Shown: positions 35,099 to 43,511, numbered from the stretch's first letter. The stretch: 64,000 nt of DNA from an uncultured Collinsella sp. (GCA_959018755.1 CAUEMA010000007.1:1-64000); one strand, 5' to 3'. The notes: generated by a model from the sequence alone, not told the origin. Numbers and translations: made by a program.

Positions 35099-35944
35099 CT
35101 AGGCGGTCGGGGCGATGGTGCCCTTGACCACGAAGTCGATGTACTCGGCGAAGAACACGAGGCCGACGTAGGCCACGGTGTCGTAGGTCAGGCTCTTGAG
35201 CTCGGGCGAGTGGGACACGGCGATGTAGCCGCTCTCGTCGGAGTAGAAGCCGAACAGGTCGTCGCCGTCGGTCGGGGCGACGTAGACCTTGATGTTGTCC
35301 TTGACGGTGGCATAGATCGTGCCCGCGGCGACGGAGCCGGTGGAGACGAGCGTGCCCAGGCCCGCCCAGTTCTCGATATAGGAGATGCCGAAGGCGCTGA
35401 AGACCTCGGAATCGCCGATCTGCTTGGCGAAGTCAACCGGGTTGGCGAAGTAGACCGTCTCGCCGCTGCCGAATCCGTACTCCTCGGTGAGGTTGGACAG
35501 GGCGGCCCAGGCGTTGGCGGCGGTGGCGACGAGGCTCTTGCCGGTCGCGGCGGTGGTGCCCTCGGCGCCGAGCGCGGCGACGAAGTCCTTCTTGATGTTG
35601 CGCTGCATGTCGGAGATCATCGCTGCATCGGTCTTGTCGACGGCGCCGTCGTAGCCGCGCTTCTTGACCTCCTGGAGCGTGGTCTGCTTGCGGTAGGGCT
35701 TGAGCGTCACCTCGTAGGTCGTGACGTCCTCGTAGGCGTAGCTGGACAGCGGGATGTCCTGGCCGAGGGTGTACTCGGCCTCGGAGAGCTTGCCGGTGAT
35801 CTTCTTCTGGTGCAGGGTCTCACCCACGGCCGCATGGATGGGCGCGCAGGTGGACAGCATCGCCGTGAGCTTCTCGAGCGACTTGGTGAAGGTGTTCACG
35901 AGGTCGACGTTGCGCGCTGCTGCGAGGGTCTTGATATCGGGCAT
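35099..35944 (-). CDS. Major capsid protein
   Basis: The 281-aa protein lies directly after the scaffold. MPDIKTLAAARNVDLVNTF, a central TTYEVTLKPYRKQTTLQEVK and FANPVDFAKQIGDSEVF agree with HK97-fold capsid proteins of the N4-gp56/P22-coat-like type. The assignment rests mainly on position, size and this pattern. Confidence 0.8.
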   Translation of the reverse strand: MPDIKTLAAARNVDLVNTFTKSLEKLTAMLSTCAPIHAAVGETLHQKKITGKLSEAEYTLGQDIPLSSYAYEDVTTYEVTLKPYRKQTTLQEVKKRGYDGAVDKTDAAMISDMQRNIKKDFVAALGAEGTTAATGKSLVATAANAWAALSNLTEEYGFGSGETVYFANPVDFAKQIGDSEVFSAFGISYIENWAGLGTLVSTGSVAAGTIYATVKDNIKVYVAPTDGDDLFGFYSDESGYIAVSHSPELKSLTYDTVAYVGLVFFAEYIDFVVKGTIAPTA

Positions 35945-35962
35945 TGGGGCCCCTTTCTCCCC

Positions 35963-36484
35963 TTACTTGAAGAGGTCGATGTTGGCGGCGATGGCCGCCA
36001 TGCGTTCCTTCTTGTCCTCGATTCCGAGGATGTCCTTCTTGGAGGGCTTGCCCGGCTTGGGCTTGCCGCCGGCCTCGGGCGCCTTCGGCGCGCCGCCGGC
36101 CGGTTTCGTGATGGCCGCCACGGCCTTGGCCTGCTCGGTGAGGGCGTCCTCGTCCTCGCCGTTGAGCGTGGCCACGATGGAGCGGTCGAGCCCGGTGGCC
36201 TTGGCCACGGAGTCGACGAGCGCGGAGCGGGCGGCGCTCGCCTTGAGGGCGGCGTTCTCGCTCTCGAGCGCGCTCAGGCGCTCCTCGACGGTCGGGTCGG
36301 TCTTGGTCGCGGCTGCCTTGAGCTCGTCGAGCTCCTTGAGATTCGCCTTCGAGCGGCTCTCCCACTTGCGCGACTCCTTCAGCGCGTTCTCGTAGAGCGC
36401 CTTGTAGTCGGGCGCCGGATTGGTCTCTCCGCCCTGTGCAGGGTCGATCGGATTGGTCTCGGCGGGCGTGGTCTCCTTGGCCAT
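35963..36484 (-). CDS. Scaffolding protein
   Basis: The 173-aa protein starts at ATG 36484 behind GGAGGGAGC. It is Glu/Lys/Ala-rich with a coiled coil (about 25-75, ALKESRKWESRSKANLKELD) and a Pro/Lys-rich C-terminus (GGKPKPGKPSKKDILG), typical of phage scaffolds. Two short GC palindromes (36499-36536) lie just upstream of it. Confidence 0.8.
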   Translation of the reverse strand: MAKETTPAETNPIDPAQGGETNPAPDYKALYENALKESRKWESRSKANLKELDELKAAATKTDPTVEERLSALESENAALKASAARSALVDSVAKATGLDRSIVATLNGEDEDALTEQAKAVAAITKPAGGAPKAPEAGGKPKPGKPSKKDILGIEDKKERMAAIAANIDLFK

Positions 36485-36548
36485 GCTCCCTCCATTTCCG
36501 CCCCGTGCGGGGCATCGTCTTGCCCCGTACGGGGCGCTTTTCGGCATG

Positions 36549-36576
36549 AAAAAGGCCACCCGTGCGGATGGCCTGG
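36549..36576 (-). terminator. Terminator after tRNA-Leu
   Basis: AGGCCA/TGGCCT hairpin followed on the minus strand by TTTTTC. It would end transcripts from the tRNA and upstream genes, yet lies inside the late operon. Confidence 0.65.
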
Positions 36577-36586
36577 TTCAACGTTT

Positions 36587-36671
36587 TGGTCGGGGCAGCG
36601 GGACTCGAACCCGCACGGGCGATGCCCACGTGCTCCTAAGGCACGCGCGTCTGCCATTCCGCCACGCCCCG
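36587..36671 (-). tRNA. tRNA-Leu (anticodon UAG)
   Basis: An 85-nt type II tRNA with a 7-bp acceptor stem (CGGGGCG/UGCCCCG), anticodon stem CGUGC/GCACG with loop CUUAGGA (anticodon UAG), a long variable arm UGGGCAUCGCCC, T-loop GGGUUCGAGUCCC and encoded CCA. It reads CUA and probably other CUN codons. It lies in the middle of the head gene cluster, right after the MuF gene. Confidence 0.93.
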
Positions 36672-36737
36672 GTGTGATAAAATGCAGTTGCTTGGCGGTT
36701 CCGCCCTGGGCTCGGTCTGGGGTTGGAACCGTCTTTT

Positions 36738-37988
36738 TTATTCAATCAGCTTTGCTGTACCGTCCTTGCAGATGAGAAGCGCCTGCTCAAAGTTGAATCC
36801 GTTTTTGCCGCTTAGATAGTCTTCCGACTTCCTTATCTGCGCCTCAGCTTCCGCATCGGTAATCTTGCTGAACCTGTTGTCGATAACAACACGCGGGTTA
36901 TCAAGGAGCTCGATATTGATTCCGTCTGGCAGGACGGCCCCCTCCGACGAGAGCCGCACCCACTTTGAATGGCATTCGGTCATACGCTTCTTCAGCGCAT
37001 GGACCCCACCTTCGATCGTCTTCATATCCCAATAGCTCCACATTCCGTCAAGGTAGAGCTCGATGTCGATATTCGCCGTCGCGCTTCCCTGCTCGTGGAG
37101 CAGCCTCTGCCTATACCCGAGTCTGGACAGCTGCACGTAGCTCTCCCACTCGAGCGGGTTCTTCTTCTGCATCTTCTTGAGCTCGCCGGGCACCAACGCA
37201 GACAGGTCGAGGTTGTCTGCCCTGTAGCCGGTCGATGGGTCAGATCCTACGGCGGCGAGGTTGATAACCCTGCGCTTGAGCGCCTCCTTCTGCTTGGCGC
37301 TTAGGCCCGCATCCTCGTCTATCTCATTTAACTGCACGTACAGGTCGCGTAGCTCTTCCGGCCTCACGCCCTCCACGAGCTCCGCGTCCGGATCGTCCTC
37401 GAAGCCGGGGACGACCTTGCAGTCGCAGTGCCGGTGGAAGTGTCTGAACTCGCCGGCGGACTTGCGCGTGTGGTAGACCGCGCCGCGGCTCGCGAGCATG
37501 ATGCAGAAGGTGCAGGTCTCGAAGCCCGTCGGCACGCGCGCGAAGCGCGCGCCGCGGTCCTTGTCGCGGCCCACGTTGGAGATGATCGTCTCGTTCAGGC
37601 TGCGGAACGCGTCGTTGCGGGCGTACTCGCCGCACGCCCTGGCGAACGCCGCGTCACCGCCCTTCACGAGCTTCTTCGCCTGGTATCTGGCAACGGTATC
37701 GACCGATTCCGGCCTGTAGGTCGTCATGGTGACGGCCTGCTGCAGCCTGGCGCCGTTGCGCTCGGCGAGGTCGTCGTACCACTGCGCCGCGAACTCCGCC
37801 GCGACGTCGTCGTACCCCTGGACGAAGCCTTCCATGATGAGCTTCGCGGCCTCGCGCTTCTCGGCGACGGTCGCGTCCTCGTGACCGCGGCACCAGGCGA
37901 GCACGGCGGCATCCACGTCTGATTCCGCCCTGTCTCCTATCTTCGCCACGGCCCGGTTGTAGGCCGCGAACTCCGCCGCGCTAATCAT
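36738..37988 (-). CDS. MuF-type minor head protein with nuclease-like C-terminal domain
   Basis: The 416-aa protein has a MuF/VG15 minor head domain (about 1-260) with the Cys/His signature ETCTFCIMLASRGAVYH and FHRHCDCKVVPGFE. The last ~150 residues form a separate domain with IDIELYLDGMWSYWDMKTIE, a charged helix, and RVVIDNRFSKITDAEAEAQI. It resembles CdiA C-terminal tRNase-type toxin domains (D..xK active-site pattern); that match is inference. The coding DNA of this part is clearly less GC-rich than the rest. This fits the phage MuF polymorphic toxin design. No immunity gene is seen beside it. Confidence 0.75.
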   Translation of the reverse strand: MISAAEFAAYNRAVAKIGDRAESDVDAAVLAWCRGHEDATVAEKREAAKLIMEGFVQGYDDVAAEFAAQWYDDLAERNGARLQQAVTMTTYRPESVDTVARYQAKKLVKGGDAAFARACGEYARNDAFRSLNETIISNVGRDKDRGARFARVPTGFETCTFCIMLASRGAVYHTRKSAGEFRHFHRHCDCKVVPGFEDDPDAELVEGVRPEELRDLYVQLNEIDEDAGLSAKQKEALKRRVINLAAVGSDPSTGYRADNLDLSALVPGELKKMQKKNPLEWESYVQLSRLGYRQRLLHEQGSATANIDIELYLDGMWSYWDMKTIEGGVHALKKRMTECHSKWVRLSSEGAVLPDGINIELLDNPRVVIDNRFSKITDAEAEAQIRKSEDYLSGKNGFNFEQALLICKDGTAKLIE

Positions 37989-39399
37989 CGGCGGCCGGCG
38001 CGGGGTCCGCCGCCTGGGTGACGCCCGCCATCAGGTCGAGTGCCGCCGAGCGCGTCACGTTGCGCCTGATCTCGGACGAGACGTTGCGCACCTCGTCGTC
38101 GTCGAGGCCGTTGAGGCGCCAGAAGGTCGGCGTGCCGGCGAAGCCCTCGACCACAGACGCGAGCTTGATGGAGCTGTCGGTCTGCTGGGCCAGCGTCGGC
38201 ATGGCGGGGTTGAGGAAGTGGACGGACACGCCGCAGGCGTCCTCGGCCTCATCGTAGGAGCATCCCAGCTCCGTCGCGATAGCGGCGGTCGCGGCCTTGG
38301 CAAGCGCCGCCTTGGCCTCGCGGATGAAGCTCTTGCACTTGAGGATGAGCGGCTCGTTCTCGGCGTAGATGGCCTCGGCGGAGCTTGGGTTGTCGCTCAT
38401 GATGCCGAACTGCCCCACGTGGATGCCGGTCGCGGCGCTCATGCGCTTGCACAGGTTGCCGAAGTGCTCGGTCATGGGCTGCATGCTCGGCTGCGTGAGC
38501 TGGCCGAACTGCGGAATCGTGCCGTCCTCGGTCTTGGTGACCTCGAAGATGGAGCCGATGAAGGCGCTCCATTTGGTCTTGTCGGCGAACGCGTCTCCGT
38601 CGGTGCCCAGAAGGTACTTCTGCGTGGACGCGGCGAACGCGGCGGCGATCTCCTCGTTGACGTTGGCGCGCATGGCGCAGTCGATGAGCCAGCGCACCTC
38701 GGAGTTGATCCTGGACACGCCGAACGGTCGGTCGTCGTCGGGGTTGTGAGGCATGACGAACATGGGCACGGCGCCCAGGCCGTGCTCCACGTACTCCGCC
38801 GCCCACTCGTTGCGGCGCACCTCGCGGATGCGTACCATGCGGTCCGGCAGCATCACGTTGACCCAGTCCGGGCGGTTCGTGGGCCGCCCGCGGTCCTTGG
38901 CGAAGGAGACGACGAACATGCCGGAGGACAGGCACTCGTGGACGTCGTCCCAGATGCCCGTGCACAGGGTCGGCGGGTACGCCGAGATGCGGGCGTGCCC
39001 GTCCTCGTCCGCCGTCACCACGAGCATGGAGAAGCAGTACTTGAGTGCGGAGTTGACGGCCTTGCCGACGCGCGTGGCCATCTTGTTGCGCTTGGCCACG
39101 GAGGTGAGCAGGCCGTCGAAGTCCTCGTCGTCGGGACACGTGAACCCGTCGAAGGCGATGTGGTCGCGCATGACCTCCACGCACTTGTATCCCCAGCCGC
39201 ACGCGACCTCCAGGTCGCGCAGCGAGTCGGGCACGGCGATGCCGAGGTCCTTGAGCATGTTGCGAGCCTCGTAGTAGTCCGAGCGCAGGAGGTTGCCCCT
39301 GTAATGGGCCTGCCAGCTGTTGAGCAGGCAGCGCACCGTCTCGCGGTCCTCCTCGAGCAGGCCGTCGGCGGACGCCACGGCGTAAGGTATCGAGATCAA
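37981..39399 (-). CDS. Portal protein
   Basis: The 472-aa protein matches SPP1 Gp6-like portals: a helical N-terminus (RCLLNSWQAHYRGNLL), a core with PFGVSRINSEVRWLIDCAM and GNLCKRMSAATGIHVGQFG, and SDNPSSAEAIYAENEPLI near 340. Twelve copies would form the vertex for DNA entry. The start is TTG overlapping the terminase stop; it overlaps the MuF gene by 8 nt. Confidence 0.9.
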   Translation of the reverse strand: MISIPYAVASADGLLEEDRETVRCLLNSWQAHYRGNLLRSDYYEARNMLKDLGIAVPDSLRDLEVACGWGYKCVEVMRDHIAFDGFTCPDDEDFDGLLTSVAKRNKMATRVGKAVNSALKYCFSMLVVTADEDGHARISAYPPTLCTGIWDDVHECLSSGMFVVSFAKDRGRPTNRPDWVNVMLPDRMVRIREVRRNEWAAEYVEHGLGAVPMFVMPHNPDDDRPFGVSRINSEVRWLIDCAMRANVNEEIAAAFAASTQKYLLGTDGDAFADKTKWSAFIGSIFEVTKTEDGTIPQFGQLTQPSMQPMTEHFGNLCKRMSAATGIHVGQFGIMSDNPSSAEAIYAENEPLILKCKSFIREAKAALAKAATAAIATELGCSYDEAEDACGVSVHFLNPAMPTLAQQTDSSIKLASVVEGFAGTPTFWRLNGLDDDEVRNVSSEIRRNVTRSAALDLMAGVTQAADPAPAADD

Positions 39400-40889
39400 G
39401 TGACCCTCGCCTTCATTCCGGGTTTTCTCTTCGATGTGTTGAGCGCGAGCAGCGCCAGCCCCGCGGCCTCGATGGGCGCGGCGTTGTCGCCGCCGAAGCC
39501 CCAGCCGCCCGACGAGCCGATCTTGCGCTTGGGGGACGTCTCGGCGGAGAGGTCAAGCGCCGGGCACGCGATATGCGTGACCGAGCCCGCCTTCGCGCCG
39601 GACGAGATGAGGCTTGCGGCAGTCACGGCCTGGTCGGTGCTCGGGCGCAGGATGTAGTCCTTGGGCATGCCCATGCCCTCGAGCTTGTCGCACAGGGCGC
39701 CGGCGCCCGCCTTGCCGTCGATTGCGACGCAGGCGTACCTGCCCGCCCTCGCGGCGATCCAGTAGGCCAGCCAATCCGTGCTGGGCTCCGGGTCCTTGCA
39801 GAAGGGAAGCTCCACGTGCACGGTCGGCGAGCCGGGCGGCCGCACGGCGCACGCCACGGCGACGGTCGAGCCGTCGGCGCTGAACCTCACGCCGGCGCAG
39901 ATCCTGCAGCCGGCGGTCAGCTCGGGGCCGCTCCCCACGAGGCACTCGCCCCACGCGACGGCGCCGATGACGGGCTCCTCCACCTGGCTCTGCGGGGGCA
40001 GCCAATAGCCCAGGTATTCCTGGGCGGCCCCCAGCTCGTCCATGTCCTTCATGCCGGTTCGGATGGCGCGGATGTCGGCGTGGTAGCCGAGCGAGGGCAT
40101 GACCTCCGGCCAGCGGCTCTCGTCCCAGATGTCGCCGACCTCCTCGACGCCGTACTCCAGCCAGAGCAGGTCGGACGCCTTCTCGCCGCCCTCCCACGCC
40201 TGCTGCCGGAGGTTCTTGAAGACCTCCGCGGGGTTGCCGGCGCGGGTCGGCGTGCCGGCGTAGACGATCATCAGGTTGTGCTTGGCGCCGGACGTCGTCG
40301 TCGGGTTGATGACCTGGGTGTGGATGCCCGTGAGCTCCTGGGCCTCGTCGTATATGACGATGTCGAAGGAGAAGCCCAGGCGCGAGGACTTGGTCCTCGT
40401 CGAGAACTGGATGACGCCGCCGGAGCTGAACCGCATCCACTCCTGGCCGGTCTGGGAGCAGACCTCGACTAGGAGCTTGCGCCAGCGCGGGATGCCCTCC
40501 GACGTGTCGCCGGGGCGGCGGCCGAAGATCTTGCGGAAGCGGTCGACCATCTCCATGGTCGTCGAGTAGTTGTGCTCGGTCCAGAGCACCTTGTAGCCGG
40601 CGAGCGCGGCCATGACCGCGACCCACACGATGATGTCGACGGACTTGCCCTGCTGTCGCGGGATGGAGATGCCGACGCGCGGGTGGACCCACTTGCCGTT
40701 CGCGTCCACGGCGCCGATGTCGTGGGCGAGCTGCTCCTGCCACGGCACGAGCTTGTATCCCATCGTCGGGGCGAGCTCGACCGCGAGGGAGCCGATGGAC
40801 CTCTCGTAGGGCTGGACGAGGCGGAGCCTCGGCTTAGCCGAGGACGTCGCGCAGGACCGAGACGGCGTTGATGATGACATCGTCGCCAC
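39396..40889 (-). CDS. Terminase large subunit
   Basis: The 497-aa packaging motor has Walker A ISIPRQQGKSVDI near residue 75, Walker B DIVIYDEAQE near 178, and nuclease-domain acidic motifs in VRFSADGSTVAVA and YACVAIDGKAGAG. It translocates and cuts DNA. Start GTG 40889 lies behind GGGGAGGA and overlaps the small subunit gene by 56 nt. Confidence 0.93.
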   Translation of the reverse strand: MATMSSSTPSRSCATSSAKPRLRLVQPYERSIGSLAVELAPTMGYKLVPWQEQLAHDIGAVDANGKWVHPRVGISIPRQQGKSVDIIVWVAVMAALAGYKVLWTEHNYSTTMEMVDRFRKIFGRRPGDTSEGIPRWRKLLVEVCSQTGQEWMRFSSGGVIQFSTRTKSSRLGFSFDIVIYDEAQELTGIHTQVINPTTTSGAKHNLMIVYAGTPTRAGNPAEVFKNLRQQAWEGGEKASDLLWLEYGVEEVGDIWDESRWPEVMPSLGYHADIRAIRTGMKDMDELGAAQEYLGYWLPPQSQVEEPVIGAVAWGECLVGSGPELTAGCRICAGVRFSADGSTVAVACAVRPPGSPTVHVELPFCKDPEPSTDWLAYWIAARAGRYACVAIDGKAGAGALCDKLEGMGMPKDYILRPSTDQAVTAASLISSGAKAGSVTHIACPALDLSAETSPKRKIGSSGGWGFGGDNAAPIEAAGLALLALNTSKRKPGMKARVT

Positions 40890-41283
40890 CGTCCTCCCCA
40901 GCCCCCTCTATCCGTTCAATCTGCTCGAGCGTCTCGCGGTACTCCTTGGCGAGCCGGGCCGCCTGGCTGGGCTCGGCGTCGTATAGCTGTCGCTCGATGA
41001 TCTGCCGCACCCACCGGAGCCTCCCGAGCGTGTCCTGGCGGCCGTCCGGGCCGTCTGCGGGAGGCGCCGAGACGCCCGCGCCCACGGACTCCCCCGTGGA
41101 CTCGTCGGTCGCGATCTCGCCGCTCTCCTTCATCCTCTTGATGAGGGCGCACACGCCCGAGCGCGACCTCTTGAGTTTCTTCGCGATAGCCGCAGGTCCA
41201 AGCGCCGGGTACGCGTTTTTGACGAACTCCCGCTCGTCCGCGGTCCAGGGCTTGCCCCTCGGCTTCGTGGACTTCGTGGACAT
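40834..41283 (-). CDS. Terminase small subunit
   Basis: The 149-aa protein starts MSTKSTKPRGKPWTADEREF with a helix-turn-helix (YPALGPAAIAKKLKRSRSGV) for DNA recognition and a helical C-terminus (LRWVRQIIERQLYDAEPSQ). It precedes TerL, as usual. Confidence 0.85.
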   Translation of the reverse strand: MSTKSTKPRGKPWTADEREFVKNAYPALGPAAIAKKLKRSRSGVCALIKRMKESGEIATDESTGESVGAGVSAPPADGPDGRQDTLGRLRWVRQIIERQLYDAEPSQAARLAKEYRETLEQIERIEGAGEDGGDDVIINAVSVLRDVLG

Positions 41284-41392
41284 TCCATGCACCTCCCGGT
41301 ATGGACTCGGTTTCGGGGCCTGCGCAAAAAAGGCGCAATGCCGTGGGGCGAGCCTTCGGCCCCCGGGGAGGGGGCCATCCCCCAGGGTCGGG

Positions 41393-41707
41393 TCACCACT
41401 GCAGCGAGGTCGAGCAGCCGACGTCGCGGGGGCGCGGCGATATCGAGCCGTTGAGCGCGGCGAGGCTCTTGTTGCCGCGCCGCTCGTTGCAGATCCGGTG
41501 GGCCGGCGCGACGTTCGCGCGGTCGATGGGCGAGCCGCCCTTGGATACGGGCACGATCTCGTCCACCTCGAAGCTCATCGGGTCGCCGGCGGGCAGGTCG
41601 TAGTCGATGGCCATGCCGCAGATGTGGCACGGCAGCCCCTGCGCCTTGAGCCAGGCGCGCACCTGCCGGCGGGCGTGGCCGTTGGCGTAGCGGGTCTTGG
41701 TGGCCAC
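41393..41707 (-). CDS. HNH endonuclease
   Basis: The 104-aa protein starts at GTG 41707 and has CHICGMAID, FEVDEIVPVSKGGSPIDRAN and HRICNERRGNK, the HNH/zinc pattern (with DEI in place of the usual DHI of the first motif). HNH proteins beside terminases aid cos cleavage in many phages, which suggests cohesive-end packaging here. Confidence 0.85.
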   Translation of the reverse strand: MATKTRYANGHARRQVRAWLKAQGLPCHICGMAIDYDLPAGDPMSFEVDEIVPVSKGGSPIDRANVAPAHRICNERRGNKSLAALNGSISPRPRDVGCSTSLQW

Positions 41708-41709
41708 GG

Positions 41710-41910
41710 CTAGCGCTCCACGGGAGAGCGGCCCCGGTTGGCCATGCATTCCTCGAGCTCCGTAAAGCGCAGGCGCTCAACGGCCTTGCCGGCCCCCTTG
41801 CACTTGCGCTTGCCCGCACGGCGGGCGATGCCCAGGGCGCGGCGGAATGCCCACGCCATGACGGTGTCGTACCGGCTTGCGGCGCGAACGATAGCCTCGC
41901 GTGTGACCAC
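41710..41910 (-). CDS. Small basic protein before the HNH gene
   Basis: The 66-aa protein starts at GTG 41910 behind AGGTGGG. It is Arg/Lys-rich (RRALGIARRAGKRKCKGAGK), without a known domain. It is the first gene of the late operon after the proposed late promoter. Confidence 0.5.
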   Translation of the reverse strand: MVTREAIVRAASRYDTVMAWAFRRALGIARRAGKRKCKGAGKAVERLRFTELEECMANRGRSPVER

Positions 41911-41935
41911 GGACCCACCTCATTAGGTTGTTGCT

Positions 41936-41979
41936 TAATAGAAAGGCCGGGGCCCTGAACTGCTAAGGGGACCCCGGCC
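41936..41979 (-). terminator. Terminator between late promoter and late genes
   Basis: GGCCGGGG/CCCCGGCC stem (41945-41952 with 41972-41979) followed on the minus strand by TTTCTATT. It lies between the candidate late promoter and the first late gene, so late expression would need read-through. Confidence 0.7.
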
Positions 41980-42047
41980 ACTCATCTGTGCTTCCACGCA
42001 CATCCGACCCGCGGGCCGCGCGGGCGGCGCTGCGAATCGACACCCTA

Positions 42048-42053
42048 GTTATA
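42048..42053 (-). promoter_or_regulatory. Candidate late promoter -10
   Basis: TATAAC on the minus strand lies right at the downstream edge of the 10-bp repeat array and about 65 nt before the terminator hairpin. No standard -35 is evident, which would fit an activated promoter. Confidence 0.35.
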
Positions 42054-42069
42054 TCCCAATCGCAACGCG

Positions 42070-42179
42070 CAACGGCACGCAATCGCGCGCAATTGTCGGC
42101 AACCGTATGCAATCACGCGCAATTGTCGGCAATCGCACGCAACAGTTGGCAATCGCACGCAATCGCACGCAGTGGTTGT
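42070..42179. repeat. Eleven tandem 10-bp repeats (CAAtcgcacG)
   Basis: Units start every 10 bp from 42070, all but the last beginning CAA and all but one ending G (CAATCGCACG three times, CAATTGTCGG twice, others diverged). The period equals one DNA helical turn, so a repeating protein could bind along one face. The array is noncoding and enclosed by two leftward terminators. Candidate roles are late activator binding, cos/pac recognition or replication iterons. Confidence 0.75.
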
Positions 42180-42181
42180 CC

Positions 42182-42218
42182 AAGAGAAAGGCCCCGACCG
42201 CACATGGCGATCGGGGCC
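42182..42218 (-). terminator. Terminator of HicAB module 1
   Basis: GGCCCCGA/TCGGGGCC stem (42190-42218) followed on the minus strand by CCTTTCTCTT, just after the hicB stop. Confidence 0.75.
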
Positions 42219-42246
42219 GACATGCTGACGCGAACCAGCACCTGTA

Positions 42247-42699
42247 TTATACGGCGACGGGGGCCTCTTTCGGGCGCCCGGCCTTGGGTGAATCGGCGAG
42301 TCTGGCCTCGACGGAGGCCTTGGACACCATGCGCTTGGTGCCGTCCCGCCACGATTCGAGTAACCCCGCGCCTATCAGCTGCGACACCCTCGCAGAGCTG
42401 ACGCCGAGCATACGGGCGGCATCAGCTGCGGTGATGGCGGGAATGTCACCAAGCTCGCGGCTGACTGCGACGGCGATAATCTTGCCCCCGTTCTGCGGCT
42501 CATGGCCAAAGTCTGGCGCGGGAAGATCGACCCCGCCCATGAGGTGGTCGTCGACCATGCAGGCGAGAAAGTCCGCCGCACTGGCGACGGCATCGTTCAA
42601 GTCGGACCCGAACGTGCCTCCACCGCCGAGCGAACCGCACGGCACGGCATCTACCATGCCGCCAGAATCAAAGAATTCGAATTCCCATACGTAAACCAT
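42247..42699 (-). CDS. hicB: HicB-type antitoxin with helix-turn-helix (module 1)
   Basis: The 150-aa protein has an N-terminal HicB fold (WEFEFFDSGGMVDAVPCGS... DAVASAADFLACMVDDHL) and a C-terminal MerR-like DNA-binding part (AADAARMLGVSSARVSQLIG... KAGRPKEAP). It should neutralise HicA and repress the pair. It is closely similar in plan to the second HicB at 53.3 kb. Confidence 0.8.
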   Translation of the reverse strand: MVYVWEFEFFDSGGMVDAVPCGSLGGGGTFGSDLNDAVASAADFLACMVDDHLMGGVDLPAPDFGHEPQNGGKIIAVAVSRELGDIPAITAADAARMLGVSSARVSQLIGAGLLESWRDGTKRMVSKASVEARLADSPKAGRPKEAPVAV

Positions 42700-42750
42700 T
42701 TAAGTCTCCTTTACGTGGGTGATGCAAGACGTAGCCCCAAAGGGGCGGGG

Positions 42751-42921
42751 CTAGCGAAGCCCCGCCTGTCTCAAAATCCTCTTGGCTATCTGGTCTTCGA
42801 TCTCCCTGTGGCGCTTCACCAGCACGAGCTTGTCGCCTTTGACGAACTTCTCGTGGTTGGTGCCGCCCTTGGAGATAAAGCCGGCTTCCTCGAGGATGCG
42901 GACCAGTTCGCGTCTCTGCAT
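42751..42921 (-). CDS. hicA: HicA-type toxin (module 1)
   Basis: This 56-aa gene begins MQRRELVRILEEAGFISKGG, then TNHEKF with the catalytic His of HicA mRNA interferases, and ends KRILRQAGLR. AGAAGG precedes the ATG. It lies 51 nt upstream of hicB. HicA acts as a translation-dependent or free mRNA nuclease that is held by HicB. Confidence 0.82.
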   Translation of the reverse strand: MQRRELVRILEEAGFISKGGTNHEKFVKGDKLVLVKRHREIEDQIAKRILRQAGLR

Positions 42922-42999
42922 GTCACCTTCTTTCTATCGACAACTATATATTAGCATATCCTAATAGTTATTACTATATAAATCTTAGCTATTATTAAG
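42922..42999 (-). promoter_or_regulatory. AT-rich operator/promoter of HicAB module 1
   Basis: About 78 bp of strongly AT-rich DNA with near-palindromic runs (CATATCCTAATAG, AGTTATTACTATAT), in sharp contrast to the GC-rich surroundings. It probably holds the promoter and the HicB operator. Confidence 0.45.
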
Positions 43000-43452
43000 T
43001 TATATCTCGGCAGCTCCTCGCCCTTGTCGCGCACGGGCGATGCCGGTGAACGATACCCAATCGAGGGCCGCAGACAGGTCCGCCTGTATGGACCTCACCG
43101 ACACCCCGAGCGTCCCCGCGATCTCCTGCAGCGTCCTATCCTCGCAGTAGCGCAGCTCCAGCACGTCGCCCCAACGCTTGCCGGGGTTGGCGGAGCGCAC
43201 GCCCGCGCACAGCTCTCGGCCCCGTTCCACCTCATGCCGCAGCTCGGACAGCTCCGCGCCGCTGCGGCGCTCATAGTCGATCCTGTCATCCGTCGAGCGC
43301 ATGAAGTCCGTGCCGTGCGCGCCCTTGCCCACGGCGTCGTAACGCTGAGCGCGCACCTGCTCGCGCGCCTGCATCGACTCGATGACCGCCAGGCGGCGGT
43401 CGATGCCGCGCTGGGCGGCCCGTACAGTCTCCAGATATTCCCTTGCGTCCAT
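43000..43452 (-). CDS. Sigma-like late transcription regulator (ArpU/RinA type)
   Basis: The 150-aa protein has a helical N-terminus and a C-terminal sigma-70 region 4-like helix-turn-helix, VLELRYCEDRTLQEIAGTLG then VSVRSIQADLSAALDW. Phage proteins of this type at the end of the early operon activate late genes. Its target could be the repeat array 900 bp downstream. Confidence 0.7.
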   Translation of the reverse strand: MDAREYLETVRAAQRGIDRRLAVIESMQAREQVRAQRYDAVGKGAHGTDFMRSTDDRIDYERRSGAELSELRHEVERGRELCAGVRSANPGKRWGDVLELRYCEDRTLQEIAGTLGVSVRSIQADLSAALDWVSFTGIARARQGRGAAEI

Positions 43453-43511
43453 GTGACCTCCCGCGTGGTACCATGCTCTACGCCATATAGAGGATGCCGG
43501 GAGGCATCTTT

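Noticed and set aside
42070..42179. CRISPR array
   Set aside because: Units are 10 bp, contiguous, without spacers; no cas genes are in the window.
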